Shown here piece after piece: positions 29,956 through 40,477 of a stretch of DNA of 64,000 nt. Location of the stretch: the NCBI RefSeq assembly GCF_002002865.1, contig NZ_CP019508.1, positions 2,770,501 through 2,834,500 of the forward strand, in the 5' to 3' direction. The stretch comes from Brevundimonas sp. LM2 (lineage in GTDB: Bacteria > Pseudomonadota > Alphaproteobacteria > Caulobacterales > Caulobacteraceae). Both the position numbers and the translations under genes were made by a program. Positions within the stretch are counted from its first letter, which is position 1. Each line of letters starts with the position of its first letter. The notes beneath the pieces are model-generated. The model was given only the letters and a program-made list of their open reading frames with translations. It was not told the DNA's origin and made no database searches.

Positions 29956-30843
29956 ATGGCTGTAATGAAATCACTCGCGGTGATGTCGCCTGAACAGGGA
30001 CTGTCGCGATACCTGACGGAAATCCGCAAGTTTCCGATGTTGACCAAGGACGAGGAGTTCATGCTCGCCAAGCGCTGGTCCGAGCATCAGGACTCCGAGA
30101 GCGCGCACCGCCTGGTCACGTCCCACCTGCGCCTCGTGGCCAAGATCGCTATGGGCTATCGCGGCTACGGCCTGCCGATCGGCGAGGTCATCTCCGAGGG
30201 CAACGTCGGCCTGATGCAGGCCGTCAAGAAATTCGATCCGGACAAGGGCTTCCGCCTGGCGACCTACGCCATGTGGTGGATCCGCGCCTCGATCCAGGAA
30301 TACATCCTGCGCAGCTGGTCGCTCGTGAAGATGGGCACCACGGCGGCGCAGAAGAAGCTGTTCTTCAACCTGCGCAAGGCCAAGAGCCAGATCTCGGCCT
30401 TCGAGGAAGGCGACCTGCACCCCGAGCACCTCTCGGCCATCGCGACCAAGCTGGGCGTGTCCGAGGAGGAGGTCACGAACATGAACCGCCGTCTCGGCGG
30501 CGACGCCTCGCTGAACGCGCCGCTGCGCGTCGACGGCGAGAGCGAGTGGCAGGACTGGCTGTCGGATGACACGGCCGTGTCGCAGGAAACCGCCCTGGCG
30601 GATTCAGAAGAGAAGTCCCTGCGCATGGGCCTGCTGCAGGAAGCCATGGGCGAGCTGACCGAGCGCGAGAAGCACATCCTGACCGAGCGTCGCCTCAAGG
30701 ACGACCCGGTCACGCTCGAAGAGCTGGCCGGCCAATACGGCGTCAGCCGCGAACGCGTCCGTCAGATCGAGGTGCGGGCGTTCGAAAAGCTGCAGAAAGC
30801 CATGCGCGCCGCGGCCGAAGAGCGGAACCTGGTCGACGCCTGA
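29956..30843 (+). CDS. rpoH: RNA polymerase heat-shock sigma factor RpoH (sigma-32)
   Basis: 295 residues with ATG 29956 after CGGAGGGACC. Region 1.2 GLSRYLTEIRKFPMLTKDEE, region 2 with AMWWIRASIQEYILRSWSLV, the diagnostic RpoH box QKKLFFNLRKAKS, and the region 4 helix-turn-helix YGVSRERVRQIEVRAFEKL are all present. It directs transcription of chaperone and protease genes. A long leader (about 170 nt) separates it from the predicted promoter. A DnaJ-like gene lies 4 kb away. Confidence 0.97.
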   Translation: MAVMKSLAVMSPEQGLSRYLTEIRKFPMLTKDEEFMLAKRWSEHQDSESAHRLVTSHLRLVAKIAMGYRGYGLPIGEVISEGNVGLMQAVKKFDPDKGFRLATYAMWWIRASIQEYILRSWSLVKMGTTAAQKKLFFNLRKAKSQISAFEEGDLHPEHLSAIATKLGVSEEEVTNMNRRLGGDASLNAPLRVDGESEWQDWLSDDTAVSQETALADSEEKSLRMGLLQEAMGELTEREKHILTERRLKDDPVTLEELAGQYGVSRERVRQIEVRAFEKLQKAMRAAAEERNLVDA

Positions 30844-30862
30844 CGGCGCCGCGCTGGGAGGG

Positions 30863-31669
30863 CTATCCCGTCCGCCCCAGGAGCTCGGGCGGGGCCAGGG
30901 CCAGCAGAGCGTTGATCGGAGCGTCCAGGCTGACCTTCGTGGGTGCGCCCTGGGCCAGAACACCCTCCAGTCCGGCGGTCGCCACCGCCAGACGCGCGTC
31001 CGAGGTCTTCATCGCCAGGGCCTTCAGGGTCTGGGCCTGCTGTTTGATGGCCCGCACGGCCTGCATGGGATCCTTGTCGAACTGAGCCAGCGATGAGGCC
31101 AGGATCCGCATCGCCTGATCCTTGACGGCGACAGCCGCCTCCGCCGGCGTGGCCGGCTTGTCGGCGGTGCGCTTCTGCGGACCGGCATATTCGCCCGAGT
31201 TGAAGCGCCGCCGATCCGGACCGACATAGCCGACTGCCTCGATCCAGTCGCGCGGCTTCAGAGCCACGTTCTCGATCCGCCGGAAAAGGTCGGCCGTCGT
31301 GAACGGCTTGCGCAGGAACTCGTGGATACCGGCGTCTCTCGCGCCCTTGATGGAGCTGGCGGTCGCGTCCGCGGTCATCATGATGATGGGCACCCCGCGG
31401 CAGGCCAGGTTGGAGCGACGGATCCGGCGCGCCAACTGTTCGCCGTCCAGTTTCAGCCCGGCCCGTTCGGTGAAGATCAGGCCCGGCTCCATCTCGCGCG
31501 CATATTCCATGACCCGGTGCTCGTCGGACTCGGTCACCACTTCGCGCGCGCCGAGGCTCTTCATGATGTCGAGCAGAAGGCGCGCCGACGCCTGGTTGGG
31601 GTCAGCGATCAGGACCCGTCTTACGACGGGCTCTATACGGCTCAGGGTCTTGGCATCGGCAGCGAACAC
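30863..31669 (-). CDS. Receiver-domain protein with Glu at the phosphoacceptor site
   Basis: 268 residues. An N-terminal CheY-like fold (about 16-130) keeps the acidic Asp23 (VLIADPN), Thr99 (IMMTADAT) and Lys121 (LRKPF). Where the phosphorylated Asp is expected, the sequence reads LIFTERAGLKLDG, placing Glu68 there. A GYVGPDRRRF motif and a helical C-terminal half of about 110 residues follow, without a recognised DNA-binding or enzyme domain. Glu may mimic constitutive phosphorylation, or the domain may act as a docking pseudo-receiver. It is convergent with rpoH. Confidence 0.82.
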   Translation of the reverse strand: MFAADAKTLSRIEPVVRRVLIADPNQASARLLLDIMKSLGAREVVTESDEHRVMEYAREMEPGLIFTERAGLKLDGEQLARRIRRSNLACRGVPIIMMTADATASSIKGARDAGIHEFLRKPFTTADLFRRIENVALKPRDWIEAVGYVGPDRRRFNSGEYAGPQKRTADKPATPAEAAVAVKDQAMRILASSLAQFDKDPMQAVRAIKQQAQTLKALAMKTSDARLAVATAGLEGVLAQGAPTKVSLDAPINALLALAPPELLGRTG

Positions 31670-31750
31670 GCGGGGCTCCGGGAAGTCTGAACCCCTTGCT
31701 TAGACCAGACCCGGTTAAGGCCGCGTTGAACCGAAACGGGATTCTTCGGC

Positions 31751-33046
<1,296 letters not shown>

Positions 33047-33124
33047 AGTTTCGTCTCCGCTGAATGCGGGAGGGCTATAGCGGGGGAATGGACGAATGTC
33101 GTCCCGACCGGGACGATTAAAGCG

Positions 33125-34279
33125 TCACAGCTCGCCGACCGCCACGCCAAACGCCCAGTCCAGCCACGGCGTCGCCGCCACCACGTCCTCGGTCTCGACC
33201 GTGCAGCCGCACCACAGCCGCAGGCCCGCCGGCGCATTGCGGTGGCTCTCGACGTCGAAGGCCGCGCCCTCGGCCTCCAGCAGCCCCTTCATCCGCTTGA
33301 CGAACCCCTGCCGCCCCGCCTCGTCCAGCGCCGTCACGCGCGGATCGACGATCTTCAGACAGACCGAGGTCGTCGACCGCGTCGCCGGATCGACCGCCAG
33401 GCTTTCGATCCAGTCGGTCCGCTCGACCCAGGCCTGCAGCGCCGCCGCATTGGCGTCCGTGCGCCGGATCAGCTCGCTCAGGCCGCCCACCGACTGCGCC
33501 CACTCCAGGGCGTCGATCCAGTCCTCCAGCGTCCACAGCGAGAAGGTGTTGATCATCGTCCCGGTGGCCAGGGCCCGATCGAACCCCTTGCCGTCCCGCA
33601 GCCGCAAAACCTTGGGCACGGGCCGGGGCGGCACGAAGGAGTCCAGCCGCTCGACCGCGCGCGGCGACATCGCCGCCACCCCGATCCCGGCCTCGCCCCC
33701 CAGCGCCTTCTGGAAGCTGAAGGTCACCACATCCAGCCGCGAGAAATCGATCGGCATGGCGAAGGCGGCCGAGGTCGCGTCGCAGATCGCCAGCCCGGTC
33801 CGGTCCTTTGAGATGAAGTCCGCATTGGGCACCCGCACGCCCGACGTCGTCCCGTTCCACGGAAACACCAGATCCTTGTCCGGATCGACCCGCGCCAGGT
33901 CCGGCAGCTCGCCCCACGGCGCCTCCAGCAGCTCCAGACCCTCCAGCTTCAGATGGTCCCTCGCGTCCACCGCCCACTGCTTGCCGAAATTCTCGAACGC
34001 CATGACCTGGACCGGCCGCTGGCCGAGCATGTTCCACATCGCCGCCTCGACCGCCCCGGTGTCCGACCCGGGCAGATAGGCCAGCACCCAGTCCTCGGGC
34101 ACTTCCAGCACGGCCTGGGTCAGGCGCAGGCCATGGGCGAACCGCTCCACCACCTCTGGCGCGCGGATGCCTCGCCCCAGCAGGTCCTGCGGCAGGCCTT
34201 CCGAGGACCAGCCCGGCCGCTTGGCCGTCGGCCCGGCCGAGAACCACGGCCGCTCCGGTTTGACGCTCGGCTTGTCCAT
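33125..34279 (-). CDS. serC: Phosphoserine transaminase (SerC, alphaproteobacterial type)
   Basis: 384 residues. It opens PERPWFSAGPTAKRPGWSSE, which is typical of alphaproteobacterial SerC. The PLP lysine lies in VVTFSFQKALGGEAG, preceded by the AICDATSAAFAMPIDF phosphate and PLP region. It converts 3-phosphohydroxypyruvate to phosphoserine. serA, often adjacent in related genomes, is absent here. The ATG is only 1 base from the DnaJ-like gene stop, implying one transcript. Confidence 0.9.
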   Translation of the reverse strand: MDKPSVKPERPWFSAGPTAKRPGWSSEGLPQDLLGRGIRAPEVVERFAHGLRLTQAVLEVPEDWVLAYLPGSDTGAVEAAMWNMLGQRPVQVMAFENFGKQWAVDARDHLKLEGLELLEAPWGELPDLARVDPDKDLVFPWNGTTSGVRVPNADFISKDRTGLAICDATSAAFAMPIDFSRLDVVTFSFQKALGGEAGIGVAAMSPRAVERLDSFVPPRPVPKVLRLRDGKGFDRALATGTMINTFSLWTLEDWIDALEWAQSVGGLSELIRRTDANAAALQAWVERTDWIESLAVDPATRSTTSVCLKIVDPRVTALDEAGRQGFVKRMKGLLEAEGAAFDVESHRNAPAGLRLWCGCTVETEDVVAATPWLDWAFGVAVGEL

Positions 34280-34280
34280 T

Positions 34281-35201
34281 TCAGCTCTTCCCGGGCTTGT
34301 AGGGCCGGCTCGAGCGCCAGTCCTCCGCGATCCGCTGCAATATCGGATCGACGGTCTCGGGCAAGGTCACGATCAGTCGCGCCTTCAGATCGCCCCGCGC
34401 GCCGCCGACGAAGGCACCCCGGCCTTTGAGACGCAGGGTCTGGCCCGAGTTCGACCCCTTGGGCACCGTCACCGATACGGTCCCGTCCGGCGTCGGGCAC
34501 TCCACCTTGCCGCCCAGGACCGCGTCGGGAACCGAGATCGGCAGGTCCATGATCAGATCCGCCCCCTCGACCCTATAGATCGGGTGGGTCGCCAGTTTCA
34601 GCTCGATCAGGGCGTCGCCCGCTTCGGTCCGTCCGGGCGAGCCCTGGCCCCGCAGCCGGATCACCTGGCCGCTCGTCGCGCCCTTGGGGATGGTGACGTC
34701 GAGCGTCCGCCCGTCCGAGAACTGGATCCGCCGCGTCGCTCCGCCGATGGCATCTTCCAGGCTGATCTCCAGAGTCGCCCGCACGTCCTGCCCGCGACCG
34801 ATCCCCCGGCCGGGCCCCCGCGCCGTGCCGGCCCCGCCGAAGCGGCCGAAGATCTCTTCCAGATCCAGATCGTCGAACGCCGCACGTCCGCCGGGGCCAC
34901 CGGTGCCGAAGCCCCCGAACCCGCCCGTCGATCCGCCACCCTGGGTTCCGGCACCATAGCCGCCGCCGTATTTCTGCTGGCCGTCGGCATCGATGTGGCC
35001 CGCGTCGTACTGAGCCTTCTTGTCGGGATCGCTCAGGATGTCGAACGCCGCCGAAGCCCGCTTGAACCGCTCCTCGGCCTTGGCGTCGCCCGGGTTCTTG
35101 TCGGGATGCAGTTCCTTGGCCAGCTTGCGGAAGGCCGCCTTGATGTCGGCGGCGTTCGCCCCACGGGACACGCCCAGTTCCTTATAGGGATCGCCCGCCA
35201 C
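34281..35201 (-). CDS. DnaJ-domain cochaperone (CbpA-like)
   Basis: 306 residues. The J domain (1-70) contains the HPD triplet in LAKELHPDKNPGDA. A Gly/Phe-rich linker (about 78-110) is followed by the C-terminal substrate-binding domain pair (GQDVRATLEISLEDAIGGAT, TIPKGATSGQVIRLRGQG). It lacks the zinc-finger of classical DnaJ. It stimulates DnaK ATPase. It is the first gene after the GTA cluster on the same strand, with a 99-bp gap and no clear terminator between them. Confidence 0.9.
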   Translation of the reverse strand: MAGDPYKELGVSRGANAADIKAAFRKLAKELHPDKNPGDAKAEERFKRASAAFDILSDPDKKAQYDAGHIDADGQQKYGGGYGAGTQGGGSTGGFGGFGTGGPGGRAAFDDLDLEEIFGRFGGAGTARGPGRGIGRGQDVRATLEISLEDAIGGATRRIQFSDGRTLDVTIPKGATSGQVIRLRGQGSPGRTEAGDALIELKLATHPIYRVEGADLIMDLPISVPDAVLGGKVECPTPDGTVSVTVPKGSNSGQTLRLKGRGAFVGGARGDLKARLIVTLPETVDPILQRIAEDWRSSRPYKPGKS

Positions 35202-35300
35202 GCCGTTCGCCGCTCCATCAACAGGTCAGTCGGCCCCGCGCTGAACAAGCCGGGCCGTTGTCCTGTCAGTTAGGGCATGCACCGCGTGGCGCAATGTTTT

Positions 35301-38300
35301 TCAGGCCGCCAGCGGGCGAACCGCCTCCCGACCCCAGCCCCATTCGGCCCCGTATTGCGCCACGGCGACCCGCGCCCCCGCCCCCGGCCCGCCCGGAAAG
35401 TCGGCCGTCACGTCGGCTGCGGCATAGACGCCCTCCAGGCCCTCGACCTCGAACACGCGCCGTTCGACGATCCCGTCCAGGATCCTGACGCGGAACCGGC
35501 GGGGATCGACCTCGACCGGCTCGAGCTCCCAGCCGTCTCCGCCCAGGCGGGATCGCGGCAGCCAGCGCAGCGTGATCCCCGCCTCGCCCGCCACCGCGCT
35601 CAGCCCCGTCGGGCTCCACGGCCGCGCGAAGACGCCCTCGAACCGGAATCCAACCTCCGTGAACCCGGCCCCGCCCGGTGACGAGCCAGCGGGTCCCACC
35701 CGCGCCAGGCGTCCCAGGTGTCGCTCCGCCGGGCCCAGATCGAAACGCGCCGTGCGATCGTCCAGGACCACCACGACCGCACCGGCGGCCGCGCCGACCG
35801 CCGCCTCCGACTCGGTGCCCTGACGCCCGCGCAGCAGACGCCTCAGCCGCCACAGACCCGGCGTCACTTCCGCCGCCTCGGCGAAGGACAGCAGCTCCCA
35901 GCCCACGGCCGTCTCAACCGCCAGCAGGGTCCTGCCGCCCAGAGCCGTCTCGGGATCGACCGAAACGGGGGCCGCGCCCTCCATCGCCACCATCACCGTA
36001 TTGACCGCGTCCCACCGGTCGACTGGCCCCGCCCCAAGGTGCTGGACCAAGCGCCCGACCGTCGCGGGGGTATCGACGATCCCCCTCTGGGTCAGCCCGC
36101 CCGTCGTCTCGCCGACATGGATCGCCATCGGCCGCCAGGGATCGACCGCCACCGCCACGATCGGCCGCGTCTCGGCCTCGGCGCCTGGGAGCGCCGGCAG
36201 GTCCAGCACCCGCACGAACGGCCGACCCACCGGGTCCACCCCGCCCACCGGGCGGGACGGGCCGTCTTCTTCCGGCGCGCCGACGTCGATCCGGCGGATC
36301 AGCGACGCCGTCGGAGCCTCGTCCAGCGCGATTCGCCCGATCCGCCACGCGCCGGCCTCGCCCTCGACCGTGACCGTATCTCCCGGCTCCAGCCGCAGCG
36401 ACTCCAGCGGCCCCAGCCGCAGTGTCAGTTGATCCGCCCCCTCCGTCGCCAGGGTCCGCTCAGCCAGCGCCCGCGCCAGCCCCGCCCCGCACACCGCCGC
36501 CAGGTCCAGATCGATTCCACCCCCGCCCGCGTCCGCCTCCGCGCGCACGACCACAGCCCCGGTCTGATAGTCCGCCCCATCGTCAATGAAGCGGACCCGC
36601 GCCGTCTCCGGCCGCGCCTCCAGCGCCCGCTCCCGCAGCGGCCCGGACGCCGCCTCGCCGAGCGCCAGCCCGTCCAGCGTCAGCGCCACGCCCGCCGCCT
36701 CGGCCGCAATCAGCGCCACCCGCCCATCCCGTTCGGCCGCCACGAGGTTGAACGCCCCCAGCAGCGGCTCCAGCGCATCACGCGTCCGCATCGGCCGGTC
36801 GATCACATAGCCGGCGACGCGCCCGACCGGCTGCCCGATCTCGACATCATCGTCTGCCAGGCCCCCGCGTCTCAGCATGGCTCCCAGCAGCCCCGTCGCA
36901 TCCCCGCCCAACCGCCCGTTCAGCCAGTGCCCGGCCCGCCACGCCCCGGCATCGGCCCAGACGCCGCTCAGCCCCGGAAACGCCGGATAGGGCCGCGCAT
37001 CCCAGCACCACGCATCCGCCCCTTCCAGCATCGGCCCGCCATAGACCGCCGACACCGGGTTGTGCTCCGCCACCGCGAAATGCCCCAGCACCGCCTCCAG
37101 CGCCCGCCGCTGCATCGTATCGTCCCGCGCCCCGGTCGAATGGGGCGGCAGGAAGCTCTCGCTCGACTTGGGGTCCTGGAACAGGTTCGGCGCATTGCCG
37201 CCCCGGTCGACCGCCGCGCAGCCGAACTCTGTCAGCCGGATCGGCTTCATTCCCGGCGCCCAGGCCGTCGGCGTCGCCGCCCGCACCCCGCCCGGCCGAT
37301 CATGGTGGGCGTTTGCCCACCAGCCCTTCAGGTCCTTGGCCCGGAACACCCAGTCCTCGCCATGCGCCGTATCCACGATTGGCGTCCGCGTCTGGGCCGC
37401 GCGGTCGGCGTCGCTGGCATAGAACCAGGCGAACCCCTCCCCGCCCGCGACCTGACCGGCCAGATAGGCTGCATCGTCCGGCCCGGCGAAGCGCGCGCCA
37501 TCCACCCCGCCGGCACCGCTGCGCCAGTCCCCCAGCGGCGGATACCAGTCGATCCCCACGTAATCGATCGCCGCATCGGCCCACAGCGGATCCAGATGAA
37601 AGATCACATCCCCTGACCCGTCGTTTGGCCGGTGCCCCGCATATTCCGACCAGTCGGCCGCATAGGACAGGGTGACGTCCGGGCCGACCAGCGCCCGGCA
37701 CTCGCCCGCCAGCGTCCGATATCGCGCCACCGCCGGATAGCCACCCGCCGCGTCGCGGGTCCAGGTCAGTCCCCGCATCTCCGACCCGATCAGCAGCCCG
37801 TCGCACCCGGTCTCGGCCGCCAGGGCCGCATAGTGGCGCGCCAGCCGCCTCAGCCCCCAGCCGTCCGCCGTCCCGAACAGGGCCTCCACCTCGGCCGCCG
37901 CCCCCGCCCCGTCCGCGCCCTTGATCCGGCCCCGCCAGGGATAGGCCGCCTGCCGCAGCCCGCCGTAAGGATCGGGCAAAGCATTGTCCGCCGGCACATC
38001 CATGAAGACGAAGGGATACAGGGTCACCGCCCAGCCCCGCGCCTTCAACGCCGCCACCGCCTGCCGCACACTCGCGTCCGACGGCGTGCCCCCATAGGCG
38101 GAGGCCCCGTCCACCTCGGAAATCAGATGCGCGCTCCCTCGATCCAGCCCCGCCACCGACCAGGTCAGGGGCTCCGTCGGCTTGTCGCGCCGCTCCACCC
38201 CCGGCCGGACGACGCAGTGGCCGGCCCTCAGGTCGGTCCCGAACCAGCCGATCACCAGACTGACCCGTTTTAGGTTCGGCAGCTGCGCCGCCAGCTGATC

Positions 38301-39035
38301 CAGCGAGGCGATCAGGTCGGTCCGCCCGTCGCCCAGATGGACATTCTCCGCCGCCGTCCTTGTCAGCCCCTCGCGCCGCATCACCGGCTCGGTCGCCAGC
38401 ACGAACTCCCCCGCCCCGGGGATCAGACAAACCCCCTCCAGCCGCGCCTCCAGCCCCTCCGCCTCTGGCCGCCGGAACACCTCGAAAGACAGCTGCGGCA
38501 GCCGATCGCCATACGGCCCCAGCGCCAGATCCTCAAACACCACATAGGCGGTGCCGCGATAGGCCGGGGCCGCCCCCTCCACCGCCTCGATCAGCGGATC
38601 CGGCGTCTGATCCTCGGTGCCGCGATAGACCCGCATGGCCACGCCCGCCTGATCCATCGGCTGACCGTCGGCCCAGACTCGGCCGATGCCGTCGATCGGC
38701 CCCTCGCACAGGGCCACGGCGAAGCTCAGCGAATAACCGTAGTCGACCGTCCGGGGTCCGCTCTTGGACGCCCCGCCCCCGGTCTTGCGCTCCCGGAACC
38801 GCGCCGCCCAGATGACCTGGCCCGTCACCCGCGCCCGCCCGAACACACAGGCCATCGGCGACCCTTCCGCCGTCGACTGCAGCTTCAGCGTCTCCAGCCG
38901 GGGCCCGACCTGCCGCGCCGGCGACAGGGCGTTCACCAGACTGCGATCCACCGCGCTGCCCAGCGCCGCCCCGATCGCCTGCCCGACCCCGCCCCCGATC
39001 GCCTCGCCGACGCCGCTCAGGATCACCTGCGCCAT
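35301..39035 (-). CDS. GTA baseplate megatron protein (gp15-like, TIM-barrel and tail-tip domains)
   Basis: 1244 residues, last gene of the GTA cluster. The N-terminus (AQVILSGVGEAIGGGVGQAI), the Pro-containing linker and PRTVDYGYSLSFAVALCEGP match the rcc01698-type host-specificity protein. The middle has a GTA TIM-barrel/glycosidase-like domain (GLLIGSEMRGLTWTRDAAGG, DYVGIDWYPPLGDW), and the C-terminal half has a phage tail tip (J-like) fold. It would sit at the distal tail and penetrate or contact the recipient envelope. It is preceded by a heptamer hairpin (39069-39175). Confidence 0.92.
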   Translation of the reverse strand: MAQVILSGVGEAIGGGVGQAIGAALGSAVDRSLVNALSPARQVGPRLETLKLQSTAEGSPMACVFGRARVTGQVIWAARFRERKTGGGASKSGPRTVDYGYSLSFAVALCEGPIDGIGRVWADGQPMDQAGVAMRVYRGTEDQTPDPLIEAVEGAAPAYRGTAYVVFEDLALGPYGDRLPQLSFEVFRRPEAEGLEARLEGVCLIPGAGEFVLATEPVMRREGLTRTAAENVHLGDGRTDLIASLDQLAAQLPNLKRVSLVIGWFGTDLRAGHCVVRPGVERRDKPTEPLTWSVAGLDRGSAHLISEVDGASAYGGTPSDASVRQAVAALKARGWAVTLYPFVFMDVPADNALPDPYGGLRQAAYPWRGRIKGADGAGAAAEVEALFGTADGWGLRRLARHYAALAAETGCDGLLIGSEMRGLTWTRDAAGGYPAVARYRTLAGECRALVGPDVTLSYAADWSEYAGHRPNDGSGDVIFHLDPLWADAAIDYVGIDWYPPLGDWRSGAGGVDGARFAGPDDAAYLAGQVAGGEGFAWFYASDADRAAQTRTPIVDTAHGEDWVFRAKDLKGWWANAHHDRPGGVRAATPTAWAPGMKPIRLTEFGCAAVDRGGNAPNLFQDPKSSESFLPPHSTGARDDTMQRRALEAVLGHFAVAEHNPVSAVYGGPMLEGADAWCWDARPYPAFPGLSGVWADAGAWRAGHWLNGRLGGDATGLLGAMLRRGGLADDDVEIGQPVGRVAGYVIDRPMRTRDALEPLLGAFNLVAAERDGRVALIAAEAAGVALTLDGLALGEAASGPLRERALEARPETARVRFIDDGADYQTGAVVVRAEADAGGGGIDLDLAAVCGAGLARALAERTLATEGADQLTLRLGPLESLRLEPGDTVTVEGEAGAWRIGRIALDEAPTASLIRRIDVGAPEEDGPSRPVGGVDPVGRPFVRVLDLPALPGAEAETRPIVAVAVDPWRPMAIHVGETTGGLTQRGIVDTPATVGRLVQHLGAGPVDRWDAVNTVMVAMEGAAPVSVDPETALGGRTLLAVETAVGWELLSFAEAAEVTPGLWRLRRLLRGRQGTESEAAVGAAAGAVVVVLDDRTARFDLGPAERHLGRLARVGPAGSSPGGAGFTEVGFRFEGVFARPWSPTGLSAVAGEAGITLRWLPRSRLGGDGWELEPVEVDPRRFRVRILDGIVERRVFEVEGLEGVYAAADVTADFPGGPGAGARVAVAQYGAEWGWGREAVRPLAA

Positions 39036-39068
39036 GATCTAGGTCTCCAAAGTTCGTTGGTGGGTTTT

Positions 39069-39175
39069 GGTGGCTGGTGGCTGGTGGCTGGTGGCTATTC
39101 CGTCGTCACCGTCCACACCGGTCATTCCCACGCACGCCCCACCAGTCACCAGTCACCAGTCACCAGTCACCAGCC
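39069..39175. repeat. Heptamer hairpin A (GGTGGCT units / ACCAGTC units)
   Basis: Four tandem GGTGGCT units (39069-39096), a 44-bp spacer, then four ACCAGTC units and one ACCAGCC (39141-39175). In the plus-strand transcript the arms pair with one G-U wobble per heptamer. It fills most of the 156-bp gap between the NlpC/P60 gene and the megatron gene. No gene is recognised here. Confidence 0.9.
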
Positions 39176-39191
39176 ACCCCTCATCCACCCC

Positions 39192-39824
39192 TCACGCCCC
39201 CGGCCACCCGAACGCCGCCACCAGCCGCCTCTGCCACCATGGCCCCATCCAGCTCTCGATCACCGCCCGCCCCCAATAGGCGTGGATGATCCTCGGCTCC
39301 GGCGGGCCCATCTCGCTCAGAATGGCGCAGTGCTTGACCACCGCCCCCTCCGCCATGCGGAACAGCAGCACATCCCCCGGCTGCATCCGCGCCACCGGCT
39401 TCTGGACCAGCCACCGCCCCGCCGCCGTCAGCAGCCGCTCTTCGCCGCCGACCTCGGCCCAGTCCGGCGCATAGGCCGGCAGCCCCTCCGGCTCCTGGCC
39501 CACGACCTCGCGCCACACCCCCCGCACCAGCCCCAGACAGTCCGCCCCCACGCCCCGCACGCTGGCCTGATGCCGATAAGGCGTCCCCAGCCAGGCCCGG
39601 GCGGCAGCGACCACCACCGCCGCTTCTCCCTCCCCGTCCGGGGAGGGTGGTCGGAGCGCAGCGGAGACCGGGTGGGGCCGGCCCGGCAACCCGGACGCAG
39701 ACCTGCCCTCTATCGCCCGGCCGCCCTCGCCCGGTCGCTTCGCGACCTGTGGGGAGCCGATCGTATACGATCGGTCCGCGCCCCCGAGGGGGAGGGAGAC
39801 GACCGAGCGTGCCTCCCCCCTCAC
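39192..39824 (-). CDS. GTA NlpC/P60 cell-wall peptidase (gp14-like) with repeat-encoded N-terminus
   Basis: 210 residues. The NlpC/P60 domain starts at about residue 68: VVAAARAWLGTPYRHQ, catalytic Cys96 in VGADCLGLVRGVW, and His in VVKHCAILSE. In GTAs this enzyme opens peptidoglycan during DNA entry. The GTG start at 39824 overlaps the upstream stop (GTGA). Residues about 9-66 are encoded by palindromic element P1 (39624-39799), inserted between the coupled start and the enzyme domain. An internal GTG near 39612 could give a form without it. Confidence 0.85.
   Translation of the reverse strand: MRGEARSVVSLPLGGADRSYTIGSPQVAKRPGEGGRAIEGRSASGLPGRPHPVSAALRPPSPDGEGEAAVVVAAARAWLGTPYRHQASVRGVGADCLGLVRGVWREVVGQEPEGLPAYAPDWAEVGGEERLLTAAGRWLVQKPVARMQPGDVLLFRMAEGAVVKHCAILSEMGPPEPRIIHAYWGRAVIESWMGPWWQRRLVAAFGWPGA
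39624..39799. repeat. GC-rich palindromic element P1 (inside the peptidase gene)
   Basis: It begins TTCTCCCTCCCCGTCCGGGG and ends in CCCCCGAGGGGGAGGGAGA; internal blocks GGTCGGAGCGCAGCGGAGAC and GGTCGCTTCGCGACC are shared with P2-P5. It carries the 18-bp perfect palindrome CCGATCGTATACGATCGG (39757-39774), also found in P5. It is read through as coding sequence. Confidence 0.85.
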
Positions 39825-40462
39825 CGCGCCCCCCCGTCATGCCGCCCGCCGGTCACCGGCCGCGCCATCAGGAAGTCGTCCCCCGGTATCCCCGGAAAAC
39901 CCTGGAAATTGATCCCGTTGCCGAACACCCCGACGCAGGTTTCCCACCGCTTGTCGCAAGTCCGACCCATCGGCTCGCCCCGGCACCGTCCATCCCCCAG
40001 CACGGCGTCACAGCCGCGCCCATAGGTCCGCCCGACCACCCGCTCCAGCGCCGCCAGCGGGCCCTCGACCTCCGCCATGAACCCGGCCCCTTCACGCCGG
40101 ATCCGCGCCAGGGTCCCGCCCCCCAGCCGCACCTTCAGATCCGACCGCATCCAGTCCACCCGCCAGACCGTCACCCGCGCCCGGTCCCACAGCCCGGCCA
40201 CCACATCGTCCTCGGCGATCCGGTCGTCCTCGAGCACGCCGGAGACCGCCAGCGTCCCGCCCGCCAGCCCTGTCGCCCCCTCCATCGCCCCTTGCGTCCA
40301 CCCGCTGCCGGCGACACAGAGCACACCGTCCACGGTCAGATCCCGGTCGTGGTCGGTGAACCCGAACCGCCCCCCGTCCGCCCGCGTGACGATCCAGGCA
40401 TGACACAGCGTCGCCGCCCCGCGCTCGATGCGGGCGGCCAGGTCGTCTGGAATGTGTCTCAT
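39821..40462 (-). CDS. GTA DUF2163 tail/baseplate hub protein (gp13-like)
   Basis: 213 residues, starting MRHIPDDLAARIERGAATLC, with the family hallmark RFGFTDHDRDL and a cysteine-rich C-terminal half (TYGRGCDAVLGDGRCR, then CDKRWETC). In R. capsulatus GTA the equivalent forms part of the tail hub and binds an iron-sulphur cluster; the same cysteines suggest this here. The stop overlaps the downstream GTG start. Confidence 0.9.
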   Translation of the reverse strand: MRHIPDDLAARIERGAATLCHAWIVTRADGGRFGFTDHDRDLTVDGVLCVAGSGWTQGAMEGATGLAGGTLAVSGVLEDDRIAEDDVVAGLWDRARVTVWRVDWMRSDLKVRLGGGTLARIRREGAGFMAEVEGPLAALERVVGRTYGRGCDAVLGDGRCRGEPMGRTCDKRWETCVGVFGNGINFQGFPGIPGDDFLMARPVTGGRHDGGAR

Positions 40463-40477
40463 GATCCGCCCTCTGGA

